Origin: Rhynchospora pubera
Taxonomy: Eukaryota > Streptophyta > Magnoliopsida > Poales > Cyperaceae
Assembly (NCBI GenBank): GCA_028095005.1
Contig: CM051460.1
Coordinates: 159,955,461 to 160,019,460 of the forward strand
Reading direction: 5' to 3'
DNA length: 64,000 nt
In this document: positions 1 to 12,025 of the stretch, one piece after another
How the letters are laid out: every line of letters starts with the position of its first letter
Position numbering within the stretch: the first letter of the stretch is position 1
Notes under the pieces: model-generated
What the model was told of the DNA's origin: nothing
Seen by the model: the letters and a program-made list of their open reading frames with translations, nothing else
Database searches by the model: none
Made by a program: the position numbers and the translations under genes

Positions 1-83
1 TTCTTCTAACTCGAGTTTTCATCGAGCTTTTTTCGAGTCGAGTTCGAGTAACTCACGAGTTACGAGTTTTTTGCTCACCCCTA
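1..83. mobile_element. Right end of a hAT-type element cut by the window edge
   Basis: The first 83 bases are rich in CTCGAG/GAGTTCGAGT motifs and end in GCTCACCCCTA. This resembles the ends of the complete hAT-type element at 582-1140. The left end and the matching 8-bp duplication lie outside the window, so the assignment rests on the terminus and base composition only. Confidence 0.45.
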
Positions 84-573
84 ATCACAGCTGACAAAAA
101 TCGACTCATTTCCAAAAAAAAAAATTATCACAACTTTATTAGACCGCATATTTTCCCGTGACAGTCGTTGTCAGATTTTATAAAAAAAAAACTTTTTATT
201 AGACCGCATATATGTGGTTGCCGTGGACATACGACCATAGTGCATGCAACTGGGGCTGTTATGTGTTCATGTGGTCAAATATTAGCAGTTTAGCACATAA
301 ATCTGCAATTTTTTTTTTGATATATACAAATGTATATTTTTCGTTGTTAAATTAACTATCAGCAGCACAAAAAGTGATTCTATTTTAATAGACACGGTGC
401 TATCATGCCTCCCATCTTCGTCTCTTGAAAACGATCACGAATGATGGAAATAAAATTGAAAAAGAAAAGGCAAAGGAAGGAATGAAGTCACTTTAAGAGC
501 ACTTTTTGGAAAAGGACATGTGATCAGATCATCAGAACCATAAAAGAAAACTTTTCTACCGCTTGTATTAATA
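84..573. other. AT-rich intergenic DNA with a short direct repeat
   Basis: No coding signal. The phrase TTTATTAGACCGCATAT occurs twice, near 138 and near 197, about 60 bp apart, a small local duplication. Nothing else is recognisable. Confidence 0.4.
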
Positions 574-581
574 ATTGATAG

Positions 582-1140
582 TAGGACTGAGCAAAAAACT
601 CGGTCCTCGTGAGCTAGCTCGAACTCGAATCGGATAATACTCGATAGCAACTCGAGCTGTTTCAGCTCGAGCTAGAATAACTCGAGCTACACCGGCTCGG
701 AAGGCCCACGAGCTGAGTTTGAGTTGCCTTCAGCTCGCTCAGTTCAACTCGTGAGACTTAGTCCAATTCGTTTGTTTAGTCTGTAACCCAGCCCAGTTTT
801 TAATCACTATTCTATAACCCTAAGTTCTTTTCATTTTTAGGAGGAAATAGCTGTATCTTCCTCCTGATCTCTTCGTGTGCCTTATATGTGCATTTTAAAC
901 ATTGTTTAATATTTATGTTGTTTGCTTTTTAGTTTAGCCCATTACGAATTCTCAAAGTTTGATATTTAATAACGAGCTAGTTTTCAAGCCATGAGCCAAC
1001 TCGAGTTCTAATGAGTTGAGTTTGAGCTGCTAAAAAAACTCGGAATTATCTTGTGTGCTGAGCTGAGCCAGCTCGACTTGAGATGAGCTTGAGTTCGAGT
1101 TAACCTCGGCTCGCTCAGGCTCGGCTCATCTACACCCCTA
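582..1140. mobile_element. Non-autonomous hAT element (559 bp)
   Basis: The element starts TAGGACTGAGC and ends GCTCATCTACACCCCTA, an imperfect terminal inverted repeat of hAT style. It is flanked on both sides by the 8-bp duplication ATTGATAG (574-581 and 1141-1148), the hAT target-site length. The interior is rich in GAGCTCGAG-type motifs and has no transposase frame. Confidence 0.85.
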
Positions 1141-1217
1141 ATTGATAGCGACCTGGGTTTTCAACACCGAGATACAATTTCTTTACAAGCTAATTTGTCG
1201 GTAATGTTAGATTTAAC

Positions 1218-1887
1218 TAGCGCTGTACAACGAACGGGTTTGTAAATTTTTATCAATATTTCAACCCAACTTAATTATACCGTGTTGAAAATTTTCTTTA
1301 ATTGACCCACCTGTAACCCAATCCAACTCACATAAATTTTTATCTACGGATTTTTACGAGTTTCTGGGTTAAACGGGTTATGATTTATATGATACATAAA
1401 TAAAACTAGCAATATTAATTAAATAAAAATAACTTAATTAACAGTCTTATGAATTATAAAAAAAATGTGATTAAAATTGACAAATCACCGAGACCTCCAT
1501 AAAGTGAAAAATATTATGGAGGAAAAAATATTCGACTGGATTCTAGGGAAAAAAGCGTAAGCAACATTTTTTTAAGAGGAAGTTTAAAATATTAATAGTG
1601 ATATTCTGGTTGAGTCAAAAAAAAAACTATTAAATGCGATTAAAATTCATAATTTCAATTAAGAAATAAGTCGTAAAGTAATATATATTTAATTAAAATA
1701 GTAAGGTAAGACGGATCGAGTACAAACCGGGTTTTTAATCCTTGAATTAGAACCCAATCCAATACAACCGGGTTAGTAAAATTAAAATCCGACCCAACCC
1801 GTATAATGTTTGAACCCGTTAAAAGACGGGTCGGGTTGAATGGGTTCAACGGGTCGGACGGGTTTTATTTTTTCTTGTACAGCCCTA
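1218..1887. mobile_element. Non-autonomous hAT element (670 bp)
   Basis: The ends TAGCGCTGTACAA and TTGTACAGCCCTA are near-perfect inverted repeats. Both flanks carry the 8-bp duplication GATTTAAC (1210-1217 and 1888-1895). The inside is AT-rich with subterminal ACGGGTT/AACCCG motifs that recur in opposite orientation near each end. No transposase coding is visible. Confidence 0.9.
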
Positions 1888-1976
1888 GATTTAACACGTT
1901 TTGATTATTCTTTGATTTTCTGTGCCTTATAATTGTTGAGCTGGTTTGTGTCGTATCTCAATACCGGATATAGGAA

Positions 1977-3717
1977 CTGTTGTCCCAAATTTAAAGGCCT
2001 AGAGGGGGGTGAATAGGCACAAAAACAAAGTTCTAAACCGGTATGGTCAATATTTGGTTCAATTCAAACTTGGTCTAACAATAACAACAAATCACAAGCA
2101 ATTCACAAAGCAAGGAAAGTAAAGAGAGAAGAAAAGAAGTGACACGCGATATATTACGGAGTTTCGACCCGCTAGGAAGTGCTAGCCTTAGTCGTACGTC
2201 TCCGGGAGTTCCGACCTCGAAATGGGCGCGCTCCGTTCAATTCCACAACGAACGGGACTACAATTTCGAACCAAATCACCTTGTTACAATCACTCTCAAG
2301 GTGGATTGGCCTAACTCGATTAAACAAACACAATCACTCAAAGGATTGAGGCTCTAACCAAATCACTCAACAAATCTAGCAATTAGTACTAGTGGATTGG
2401 CTTACACACTCTAATCTCAATGATTTTGCTAAATTAATACTCAAACACAAGAGAGATTAATGTCTAACTGGTTGGAGCTCAAAAGAGAGAAAATTCAAAG
2501 GTTTCAAAAGTGTCTAAACAGTTCCAAGAGGCCCCATATATATAGAGGGCGCCAACAGCTCCAAAAACCAGTCAAAACAGACTTTACCGTTATACAACGC
2601 TATATGGCGTTGTACAACGCAGAAATAGCCGTTGAAAAATCAAACGGTCACATACAATGACGTTGTGAGTTGTCAGAGCGTTGTGTAACGTTGTATAGCG
2701 TTGCACAACGCTTCAGCAAAATCCAAAGCAGAAGCTCGACAGTTCCGTTGGAACTTGTCAGAGCATTGTGTAACGCTAAGTAGCGTTGCACAACGAAGAC
2801 AAGAAAAGAACTAAGGCAGATCTGACAATCTCAAACAACATTGTCAGAACGTCATACGACGCTGACTGACGTTACACAACGATGGCGTTGCACAACGCTA
2901 TCTAGCGTTGGCCAACGGAACCCGCAATTTTGCATGCAAAAACACTAGCAGCCTGCGTGCTGCATGCATGGAACATGGGTCATGCATGCAGCAGCGATGT
3001 CTGAGCGATGTTAAAGTGCATGACTCAGACTAACGTTGTGCAACGCTGTAGGGCGTCACACAACGTGGGCGTTGCACAACGCTATCTAGCGTTGTACAAC
3101 GTAACCCGCAGTTTTGCATGTAAAAATACCAACTTGCATGCCTGATGCATGCATGGAACATGGCTGCATGCATGCAGCAGCGATGCTGAGCGATGTCTGT
3201 GCAGTGCAGAGTTGCCTGCTTCAGATCACCGTTGTACAATGCTGAATAGCGTTACATAACATAGGAGCGAAAATGTTGTGTAACGTTACTTAGCGTTGCA
3301 CAACGTTCTGACAAGGGGAAATAATAGATTTAACAGGTTTAAAAACAAATGAACTAGCGTTGCACAACGCTACTGAGCGTTGTGTAACGCTGTTCCAACC
3401 TTGTCAGAAAAATTACAATTTAAGAGCGAATTATCGCTGCGTTGTGTAACGGCAATTGGCGTTGTATAACGCTTGACAGAAAAACTGAGCATTTTACCAG
3501 CAAATTGATTGAGATTAGTTTAGAGTTTAATTATACCTAAACTATTGATTCTAACTAGTCCAATGCAATCTCTTGAAGCTCCAAACCATGTGCCACGCTT
3601 GCTTTAATCCATTCTTCAAATGATCTAACTATAAAACACTAAATGGAGATGTTAGTTTTAGGGTTTCGGGTGTTGTTTTGCAAATCGGCAAATCGAGAGA
3701 AAATGTTTAACCAACAG
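1977..3717. mobile_element. Candidate non-autonomous element with palindromic repeats
   Basis: The left edge CTGTTGTCCCAAA and the right edge TTTAACCAACAG form a weak inverted repeat, and GAA flanks both sides (1974-1976 and 3718-3720). The left part contains CCTAGAGGGGGGTGAATAG, which I believe is a repeated phrase in plant genomes, though I cannot search for it. No real coding sequence is present. The edges are the weakest part of this call; that the block is repetitive is clear from its internal repeats. Confidence 0.35.
2590..3480. repeat. Cluster of GCGTTGYRCAACGC palindromes
   Basis: A 14-bp palindrome of the form GCGTTGTACAACGC or GCGTTGCACAACGC recurs perfectly (for example at 2607-2620, 2698-2711, 2885-2898, 3069-3082 and 3356-3369) with many one- or two-base variants. 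Copies are often paired across a short spacer such as CGCTATCTAGCG, so that two palindromes form a larger dyad. A longer block at about 2879-3031 is repeated, diverged, at about 3062-3228, including the TGCATGCATGGAACATG phrase. Confidence 0.85.
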
Positions 3718-3720
3718 GAA

Positions 3721-4757
3721 CGTCATAGTACCAAACTACCAACATTTGGTAATACTCCTCATGTATAGACGTCAGAAATTTTTGTAATGAGGATTCACGC
3801 ACTATATCAAAGTTCAAAGTTCAAAATTCAAAGCCTTTGTTAAAAATGACACCGGATCTTGTCATTTCTGGTATATGGCTAGATTTTAACGCCGGCTCAT
3901 CAAACTTATCACAAGCATGGAGGCGTCAATTCTTGATCTCATGGAAGTCAGTCTAATACTCTCGCCACTTAAGCTACTAGACTACATACAATATTAGTCT
4001 CACACACACACACACAAAATCCCAAAACTCAAGATGAAATGTGAATGTTTGATCCTGATCAAACACTTCTGGTAGAATAACGACAGCAATTTGAACCATG
4101 CCCTCATCTTAGGTGATATATCCAAAGCATGGTATCGACTCAAATTATGTAGAAAAGAGAGTGTTTATTTTAAGAATTGTATCTGTAATTTATCCAAACC
4201 TTGCAACTTAAATACGAAGTAGTATCGATCTCGCCACCATCGTTAATAAACAATGAAATAAATGACATTGAATAGAGCTATGTTAAAACCTAATAGTAGG
4301 GCAGATAATTCACGGCATATATTAAACTATCCATTTATTACGGGTACCACCACCTCATCAAATGAAATTTATTGAAATGCAGACTGAATGATCAGAACAT
4401 CTGGTAGAGGCATGGGTATCAAAATAGGTTGTTCCTAAACTTTTTTATATAAATATAAATTAAAGGAGAAATATTTGTGTTTGTTAGTGGGGAAATCATG
4501 GGAGACCTTGTACCTGCCTCAATTTTTATAACTTGCAGGCCTACCAAATTAACATGCCATATCTGTACTGTACACGTGTTTGAGATCTGATTGGATATTT
4601 TCGTTTTGTATAAACGGAAATGAGGCCTCCCTCGCTGTTTAGTTTTATTTTTATTTTACCGGAAAGCGTCTTTCTAAATGCACGCCGTACTTTTTTTTTA
4701 GTAGTATGAATTTTGTTGGCGGAGGTATTATAATTTTAAGCATGGAGGGAAACAAAT
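3721..4757. other. Intergenic, no recognised feature
   Basis: AT-rich sequence with a short CA run near 4000 and no sustained reading frame. I see no gene or element boundary here. Confidence 0.4.
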
Positions 4758-5344
4758 TGGCCATGTTTTGTTGCACCCAAGTTAGAGGTCTAACTTCAAG
4801 ATAGTAGTTCAACAAATATACCAAGGTTAGTAGAGGTTAGTTCTAACTTTCTAACTCACCAAAATGTCAAGTTAGAAGACTTCATGCAATGTTTGTAATT
4901 TGATTTTGATTAATAATAAATAATAATGATATAATAAATAATATTATAATAAAAAATATTTTTGTTAGTGCACACGATATTATTAATAATCAAAATTACA
5001 ACAACAAAGTATTAATAATTAATATAAATTCTATGGTAATTTTAATAATAATAATAACAATAACATATTATTTGAATTATTAAAAATTATACTATTTATT
5101 AATGTTTCACTCTTATAATAATAATAATAATAATATTTCACTCTTGTAATTATTAAAAATTATACTATTTATTAATTTTAATTTAGTTACATAAAAATAA
5201 AAAATTAATTCATTCTCTCCAAACAACATTCTCTAATTTCAAGTTAGTACTAACTTTTCACAATTTCTAATTTTACTAACTTCAACCGTTAACCTCAAAA
5301 GTATTAACTGCAACTTCTAACTTCACCTCCAACCAAACGTACCC
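4758..5344. mobile_element. Possible Tourist/Harbinger-like MITE (587 bp)
   Basis: The left end TGGCCATGTTTTGTT and the right end AACCAAACGTACCC form an imperfect inverted repeat. AAT flanks both sides (4755-4757 and 5345-5347). Subterminal AGTTAGAAG/CTTCTAACTT phrases occur in both orientations. The centre is AT-rich and non-coding. Confidence 0.5.
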
Positions 5345-5635
5345 AATTGTATATTTGTATGAACGATTTTTAAAAGAGACTAGTAAACAGTAAAAGATTT
5401 CAGCAGTGTATATACGTTAAATGAATCTAACTATTTGTTTTTATAATTAATATATGTCAAAATCAAGAAACAAACCCTTTCACATCTAAAGTTCTCGATT
5501 TGCATAAAAACTAAAAAGCAATCGATTATTGAATTTATTTTAAGAGCGTTGTTTTGCAGTCCTTTCAAAGATATTAGTCAACGATCTTGACAATTATTTC
5601 GTCGACATTCATCGAAATATATATATATATATATA

Positions 5636-6049
5636 TAGATATGCTATGGTGCATCGCGATGTATTGAGGCTTTTGTACATTGCGATCATTATCCGTCAAC
5701 CGTTTTATAAATTGACAAATCTAATTAAACTAATCTAATCTACTTATTGAAATATCATTACAAACCAAATTTTATATTTTTTTTATTTTTTTACTATTTG
5801 TTTCGAATTTTCTAAAACTTTCCTTTTTTGGAAACCAATTAATAATAAAGAAATTCTAAAAATGGTAGGTTTTAAAAAAATCGAAAAAATAGTAAAAAAA
5901 TTCCAAAAAATATAAAATTTGGTTTGTAATGAGATTTCAATATATAGATTGAATTTGTTTAGTTAGATTTTCAATTTATAAAACTATCGGCAAATATGGT
6001 CGTGATGTACAAAAGCCTTAATACATCGCGATGCACCATAGCATTTCTC
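5636..6049. mobile_element. Foldback Mutator-like MITE, CATCGCGATG type
   Basis: Long inverted arms run from about 5636 to 5680 and from about 6005 to 6049, sharing ATGCTATGGTGCATCGCGAT. A CATCGCGATG palindrome sits in each arm (5652-5661 and 6024-6033). The interior contains AAATTTTATA and its inverted partner, shared with other foldbacks in the window. Both flanks are runs of AT, so the expected 9-10 bp duplication cannot be fixed exactly. Confidence 0.75.
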
Positions 6050-7656
6050 TATATATATATTTATATATATATAAAGTATGACCTTGTAATATGCATGCAA
6101 TGTTATATCAAAATTGGCACAATTTGAAAATTATTTGGCTGAAAGTCGTGCGCTTAAAAAATCGAATTTATTTGAAATTGTTTTATGGATTTCAATCAGC
6201 ATGTGAATTGCAACATATTTAATACAGCACTTATTAAAACATCATGAAATATTTGAAGAACTTTACTTTTTTGTTTTTAACTAGCAACAGTGCCCACCCA
6301 ATGTGTGGGCGAACTTTAGTACGTGAAAATTTTATTTGACACACGTGTTGTACATTTTCAATATTTCAAGTTAACATTGTCTTGATCGATGATGAAGGTA
6401 GGATCAACATTCACCGGTTTAAACAAACAAAATCAATAAAAGTTGACTTGTAAACAACTCTAAAAAACAATTTGTTAAAAATAAATGTTTCTAAATAAAA
6501 TGTTTCGCATGAAAGTATATCATCTCAAACAAAAATAGATAATACAAAATAATGTTATGAAAATAAATATTTCGTAATAATATATTCAGCATGTAAATGG
6601 AGCAAAATATATGTTTTCACATCTCACATAACTAATCCGGAGTCTCTGCACTTTTTATTCATACAAAAAAGCTTGATAAACACAAAATATTGTCACACAG
6701 TTGTTTTGTTGCTGAATAAGAATCGATACAAAATCATACCAATGGAATTTTGTGATTTTACCATCTGCCCGTTCAATAATTACAATACCACACTTTAGTC
6801 CCTGACTTTTTTCTCAATCTCATACCAGCACCTAGAAACACTTTCACATCTGATGCTCTAGCAAGTTGCAGAATTTAAGTGTCAAGATTTGTTGTCTAAC
6901 ACAGTTCCGGAGAGCTCCCAGTCAATCTACACAAGATGTTGAAAAAAAGTGTTTAATCCCAAAGAATATTACCATCTTAACAAGATATTACTTCTACACC
7001 AATCACCATAACAGTCCTTTTCAATTTGCTTTTCTTTCCTTCAGCTGTACAAATAAACCTTAAATAAACTTTTTGCAGCAAGCTTGATTTTTGAGTTTAT
7101 GTATCCCGGTATCTAAATCGTTCTTTGTATATTAATGTGTTTGCTTGTGGCATTATCATACTATGTTGCTGCAACAACCTCGATTGATAACTAATTAATA
7201 AAAAAAAATCAGGTCATAATTAACACCTAATTAAGTACCATTAGGTTTGTAGAATATCAAGATCTGACAAGCTAGTGATCAAAATTTTTTTCAATGCGGT
7301 CCTCGTCATTTTTAGAAAATACATTTGCAAGTTTTGTCAATTTAATTTGGATAGTGAAGTTTTCATATACCAAGTAATCACTCAGAAATCATTTTTACAT
7401 GACATCTTTTTTTACTATTTATGAGTCAAGTAAAGAAAAGTACAAAAAAATATCATGCTTCTTACTTTTATGACAAAAGTACAAAGATACCATCAACTTC
7501 AGAATAACTTCAAATTCAATGGCTGTACCAGTTTTCCTTTGCAATCTATAGCAAGAACAACATAATCAGTCAAGGTAAAATGGAGGTTAAAAATGAAGTT
7601 TCATTGCTAGTTAAAAATTGCAATTATGGTCAGTTTTAACCAGTATAAAAGCACAT

Positions 7657-8049
7657 GAGGATTGCTAAAATGCTATGCATAGCACGAATGCCCTTCGTGC
7701 TACGGATTCGTTCTTGAATTTCATACTTCAAACAATCGATCCAAACCGTTCATTATCTTCTTCATATTGAAATCTCATTAGAAACCAAATTTTACATTTT
7801 TTAAAATTTTTTACTATTTTTTTCATATTTTTGAAAATACTTAATCTAATAAATTCTGGACCCTTCAATAACAGTGATTTTAAAAAATCCGAGAAAAATA
7901 GTAAAAAAATATAAAATTTGGTTTCTAATAAGATTTCAATATATAGAAGATAATGAACGATTTGGATCGGTTGTTTGAAGCATGAAATGCAAGAACAAAT
8001 CCGTAGCACGAAGGACATCCGTGCTATGCATAGCATTTTAGCAATCCTC
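7657..8049. mobile_element. Foldback Mutator-like MITE nested in the Helitron (393 bp)
   Basis: The terminal inverted repeat starts GAGGATTGCTAAAATGC and is mirrored at the other end. The 14-bp palindrome TGCTATGCATAGCA lies 14 bp from each end (7671-7684 and 8022-8035). A perfect 9-bp duplication AAAGCACAT flanks it (7648-7656 and 8050-8058), matching Mutator-type insertion. The long minus-strand frame across it is a by-product of the palindromic structure, not a gene. Confidence 0.92.
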
Positions 8050-8886
8050 AAAGCACATGTAAACATGAGCAACAAGATCATATAAGGCACTTTCTAAAGA
8101 TTAATTAAGACAACAGAAATTTAAGAATAGTACCAGTAGCAAATAACAGTATAACACAATATCAACAACAAACTACATCTCCATGATCTATCACTACTCT
8201 TATTCACTCATTTGTCTTATTCAACTTCTAGCTACTAAAAGAGGCATTTGAAAATTTTAGCCTCTGCATTTTCTTGAAACTGAAAAAAAATAACAAGAAA
8301 CTGTAACAATTGTGCACCTGAAGTTGTATGGTTTTAGTCTTGTCAACTAAAAGTTCAATCTTCTCGCCTTGATCTAGAACTTTTTCTCCTCTATTAGTTC
8401 TCTCAGTTTCCCTCCAGTTACATGCTGTCTCCAAGTTTCCTACTCAATGAGGAACAAAGAATTACAATAAAAGCAATGCAGGAAGAGAATTTTAAAGGTC
8501 CCAAAACACTTGACAATTTCACTGTTGCCTTCATGCAATAATGATCGGATTGCAACTCTGGTGACGTGGCAATTAATGATCGGATGTACAAATTTCTCAT
8601 TAGAAAAACAAGCATCGTGTTCATTAGTTTCCTCAGCTCCATTTTACAGATAAATGAAACAAACAGCATCTCTGATTTCAGCAAGTATTTCATTCTCCCT
8701 TGCAGCGCTAGCTTTAGACTGCAGCCAAAACCTACACAAGGTCATTCCTTTTTCAGATGATTACAAATAGAAAAACAAATCCTTTTGACCTTTGACAATT
8801 AAATACACGTTATCCTAAACCAACTAATCCGAAAAACTCAATTTTCACAATTGCAGATGAAACTTTCTTATTATATTGATACTAAC

Positions 8887-9056
8887 CAGCATAAGAAGTT
8901 TGTTTGCACAATTAGAAATAGCAAGAAAGATCTCAAACTGTTCAGGATTGAACTCATTAAATGCAGATGCTAGGTACTCTCCTGCTGGAGTGATTTTTGC
9001 TAATTCATTGTTCGTCTTCATAACAGCCTCAGCATTTTCACTTCCACGAAAGCCCA
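8887..9056 (-). pseudogene. Captured conserved exon, family not identified
   Basis: A minus-strand stretch of about 55 codons reads as ordinary protein (phrases NAEAVMKTNNELAKITPAGE and NEFNPEQFEIFLAIS) and ends at a plausible donor (CTG then GTTAGT). Its protein-like composition stands out in the AT-rich Helitron. Upstream, towards 9105, an acceptor-like TTTACAG is followed by coding-like sequence in another frame, implying a small indel. I do not recognise the family. It lies inside the Helitron in the same orientation as the lysyl-tRNA synthetase exon, so it is most likely a captured fragment. Confidence 0.5.
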
Positions 9057-10016
9057 ATTGTGATTATGTGCTCGTCTAAGGCTGTCCCTTGCTGCTGTAA
9101 ATGCAAATCCAATAAATAACAAGTTGGATGAAGGGCCTGATCACAATAGCAACTTGCATTCAATTGAGATTTTAACAATATAATAACTTTTTATTAGGCT
9201 AATGCAACCATGCTATGATTTTGCTTCAGTTATATGCAATTTATTGGGTGCCAATTGAACTTATATAATTGATTGTGCTAAAAAAGGAAAAGAAACATAC
9301 ACCTGAAATTATAGAATTGATAACACATCTAGTGAAAGAAAGAAAAAAAGAGAAAAAATAGTACAAACAAAACAAAATATCACACCTAAGATATATCAAA
9401 ACTTCCTATAAAGGCCTGTAACTTCTCCATCATTGAAAATGGCAAGTGAAGGAGACATAAGAAGAACAGAAGTAAAAAAAATGATAATATCAATTTGTAG
9501 CAGAATTAAAATTATTAATAATTCGTATTTATAGCACTGAAAATTAATAATAAGCTCATCCATATATTTCAAAGAGAAGCAATAGACTTGATAATAGAGA
9601 CCTTCATAGTTGATACCAGAAAGGGAATACCTAAAAAGACATACCAGCCAAATTGGAACTTCGAGCATTTCTTCAAACACCTTCAAGGCGCCACCAAATT
9701 GAAATTCTGACAGTGGTATAAACACCAATATTTCCTAATTTGCTGCATATAAGAAAGAAATAAAACAAAAGCAAAAGAAAATATAATAAAATCGCTTTAC
9801 AAAAAGACCAAAAAAATAAATAAAAGCAGTATAATAGGCCAAGTTTGGGTTTGACGATTTCCTCAACGACACAACACTATCCCAAATCCTAATAGCCAGA
9901 AGCCCAACACCACTATTAAATTATCCAATCGCATATTCTGACAGCCATGAAAGAAATCACCTAAAAGTAAATTGCATACGTAGAAACAATTACAAGAGGT
10001 GTTCATTTTACAATAC

Positions 10017-10128
10017 CTTTTTCAGTCTTCTTGATGGAACCAGTAGCACCCAAAATGTCACCAATGTCAACAAATGACTTCAATTTCTCAAACTGATTCT
10101 CCGAGAGGCATTCCTTCTCACAGTAAAG
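10017..10128 (-). pseudogene. Captured lysyl-tRNA synthetase exon
   Basis: Read on minus, the 112-bp exon lies between an acceptor (TTGTTGTAG) and a donor (GAAAAAG then GTATTG). It encodes about 37 residues including FVDIGDILGATGSIKKTEKG. This matches, from memory, the conserved part of the N-terminal anticodon-binding (OB-fold) domain of class II lysyl-tRNA synthetase, probably the organellar type. Only this one exon is present: no catalytic motifs follow in either direction. It is preserved with its introns inside the Helitron, as expected for DNA-level gene capture. It cannot encode a functional synthetase. Confidence 0.75.
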
Positions 10129-10460
10129 CTACAACAATACCAAATTAATTGCATAATTGGCAAACTCCCAAGAGAGGATATTCGTACCGCAAGACACGGC
10201 GACACTCCAGAAAAGACAGATTGATTGAGGGGGTGGAGGCGAGACGGAGGCCCTAGATTTCGAAGGGGCGGATTCGAGAGGAAGACTCAGAGGGGGTGGA
10301 AGCGAGAAACACTGAGAGCCGAGGACAAATGGAGTGGGAGACAGGCGGACTACCGTGAGTCTGAGAAAGTGCGGTGGTGCGAGAAGGCGTGGTGTGGAGC
10401 ACCTCTTCATTCCTTTTCTCGCTATCGTGCCGCTCTGAGAGCAAACCTATTTTAAACACA
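10129..10460 (-). other. GC-rich leader-like stretch upstream of the captured exon
   Basis: This block is clearly richer in G and C than its surroundings. On the minus strand it looks like a promoter plus 5' untranslated leader: pyrimidine-rich runs and CTCTCGAATCCGCCCCTTCG-type sequence lead into the captured lysyl-tRNA synthetase exon. Short frames exist on both strands but none resembles a known protein. I infer it came with the captured gene. Confidence 0.35.
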
Positions 10461-11366
10461 AGCGAAAATTCAAAAATGATTTATTAGAGGAAGTTGTGAA
10501 AGGGAATAGGAGAATATTCTAATTACAAAATTGAATTGAAACGCTGCAAAAATGTCGGCAACATATTTGATATTTTTGTATAAAGGAAAAGGAAAGAATC
10601 GATCCGCAACATATTCTAATTTCATTGCGAGCAAGGGGGTTAATGCAACAAATCATACACAAGTTACAAGTTTTCCAATCAGGCGCAATACTGCAGCACG
10701 CACGAAGACAAGCAATACACAGGGCTCACATACTGGCAAATACAGCACGAAGAAGGAAACTCAATTTTATAGGGAAGCCAGATAACAACTTGCAACAGCA
10801 GGGATGTATGGACACTAATATAGATGATTATTTCTTCTAGCAGGTTGAGGAAGCCCCCACCGTGAATATGTGTTTATTTTTTTAGATGATGCGGCCTGGT
10901 AGTATTTTCAATTATTTTCCTCTTTGTTTAGGAGTTGTAATTTAGGGACCTTCCTTTTCCTTTTCTTATTTTTACTTTCAGGTTAGTTTTTTGGTATTAG
11001 GATGTCAGAACAGGCGCATCAGGATTGTAGTTGTTTCTTTAAAAAACTCATTGTTGTAATGGTTCTTCTTTTTAATGCAATTTGGCCTACGGGGCATTCA
11101 TAAAAAAAATATATATATATATATAGAAGCTCTAGATACCAGTATCGATTCCCAGACCAGGATCAGCAATAACAATTATTTTTGTTTGTTTCTGTTTTCT
11201 TAGGCATTCTCTCTCTAAAAGTTTTTAATTTCTTACTCTCAGTTTGTTAACCCGAATGGCATCTATTACCAGTCTAAATTAGTACTGGTATGAGCATGAA
11301 ATCATCCAAACTGTTTTACCATAGCAAAACAAACATACCTTTGCATTCGGTGTACCCATCGCCTAC

Positions 11367-11883
11367 AAAATTTACACCTTGAACAATTGGGCACTCGCAT
11401 ACTCTTCCACGGAAAGTATCCTTTAACAGCAATTATAATCTTTCAATAATTGATTGATTTTGGTAAATAATAGTTTCCATGTGAGAAAGAGGACAGACGG
11501 GAAAGCAAATTTTACACCTCGAACAATCTGAACTATTCATTGCATGTGAGAAAGAGGACAGACGCAAGTTGATGGTGATGAGAGTAGTGAGGTCGCAGAG
11601 GGAGGGGAGACGGGATGTGCAGTCAGCTAAGGAGAAGAGGAGGGAGAGTGTCGAGGGTGTAGAAATGGTCGGAGTACACAATCAGTCGTCTCGTTCTCGC
11701 TCTCTCTCGATAGTCGCCGCCGCTCTCGCCTCTTTTCATTCGAATATCAAAATAAAATGAAGCGAAGGGGTGACGGGTAAAGATGCGAAGGGACTCAGAA
11801 ACACTCCGAATTTTAAACATTTGTCGGGGTTGTGCATTCCGATCAAATGAAGGTTTAAATACCGCTTCGGTCGGAGATACCAT
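11367..11883 (-). other. Second captured promoter/leader-like region with direct repeats
   Basis: On the minus strand a TATA-like GGTATTTAAAC near 11860 is followed by purine/pyrimidine-rich leader sequence with GCGAGAGCGGCGGCGAC. Direct repeats are present: CATGTGAGAAAGAGGACAGA occurs near 11478 and again near 11544, and TTTACACCTTGAACAAT has copies near 11370 and 11509. This could be the 5' end of a second captured gene. I recognise no protein. Confidence 0.35.
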
Positions 11884-12025
11884 CTGATCCGCTTATCAAA
11901 TCTACTATTTTACGATCGATGGTTTAGATTTAAAATTAAAAGAAATGAATAGTTCAGATTGTTCAGACCAAGGTTGCATCTTGAGATGTTACATTTTTCC
12001 ATTGGTGCTTTTAATATAGTAGAGA

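Larger units (their letters stand above)
6281..12025 (-). mobile_element. Non-autonomous Helitron (about 5.7 kb) with captured exons
   Basis: Read on the minus strand, the element begins TCTCTACTATATTAAAAGC at 12025 and ends CTAG at 6281-6284. A hairpin (GCCCAC stem, 6292-6297 with 6305-6310) lies just inside the end. The flanking bases are A before the start and T after the end, the usual Helitron insertion site. A 5' TC, a 3' hairpin followed by CTRR, and absence of a target duplication define the class. No Rep or helicase frame is visible, so it would need a helper. It contains a lysyl-tRNA synthetase exon, a second conserved exon, two promoter/leader-like GC-rich stretches and a nested foldback MITE. 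The 5' end could be shifted a few bases because of the adjoining AGAGAT repeat. Confidence 0.75.

Noticed and set aside
7728..8090. 120-residue minus-strand open frame
   Set aside because: It lies across the arms and core of the foldback MITE at 7657-8049 and extends past its TSD; the hydrophobic protein comes from AT-rich palindromic DNA.
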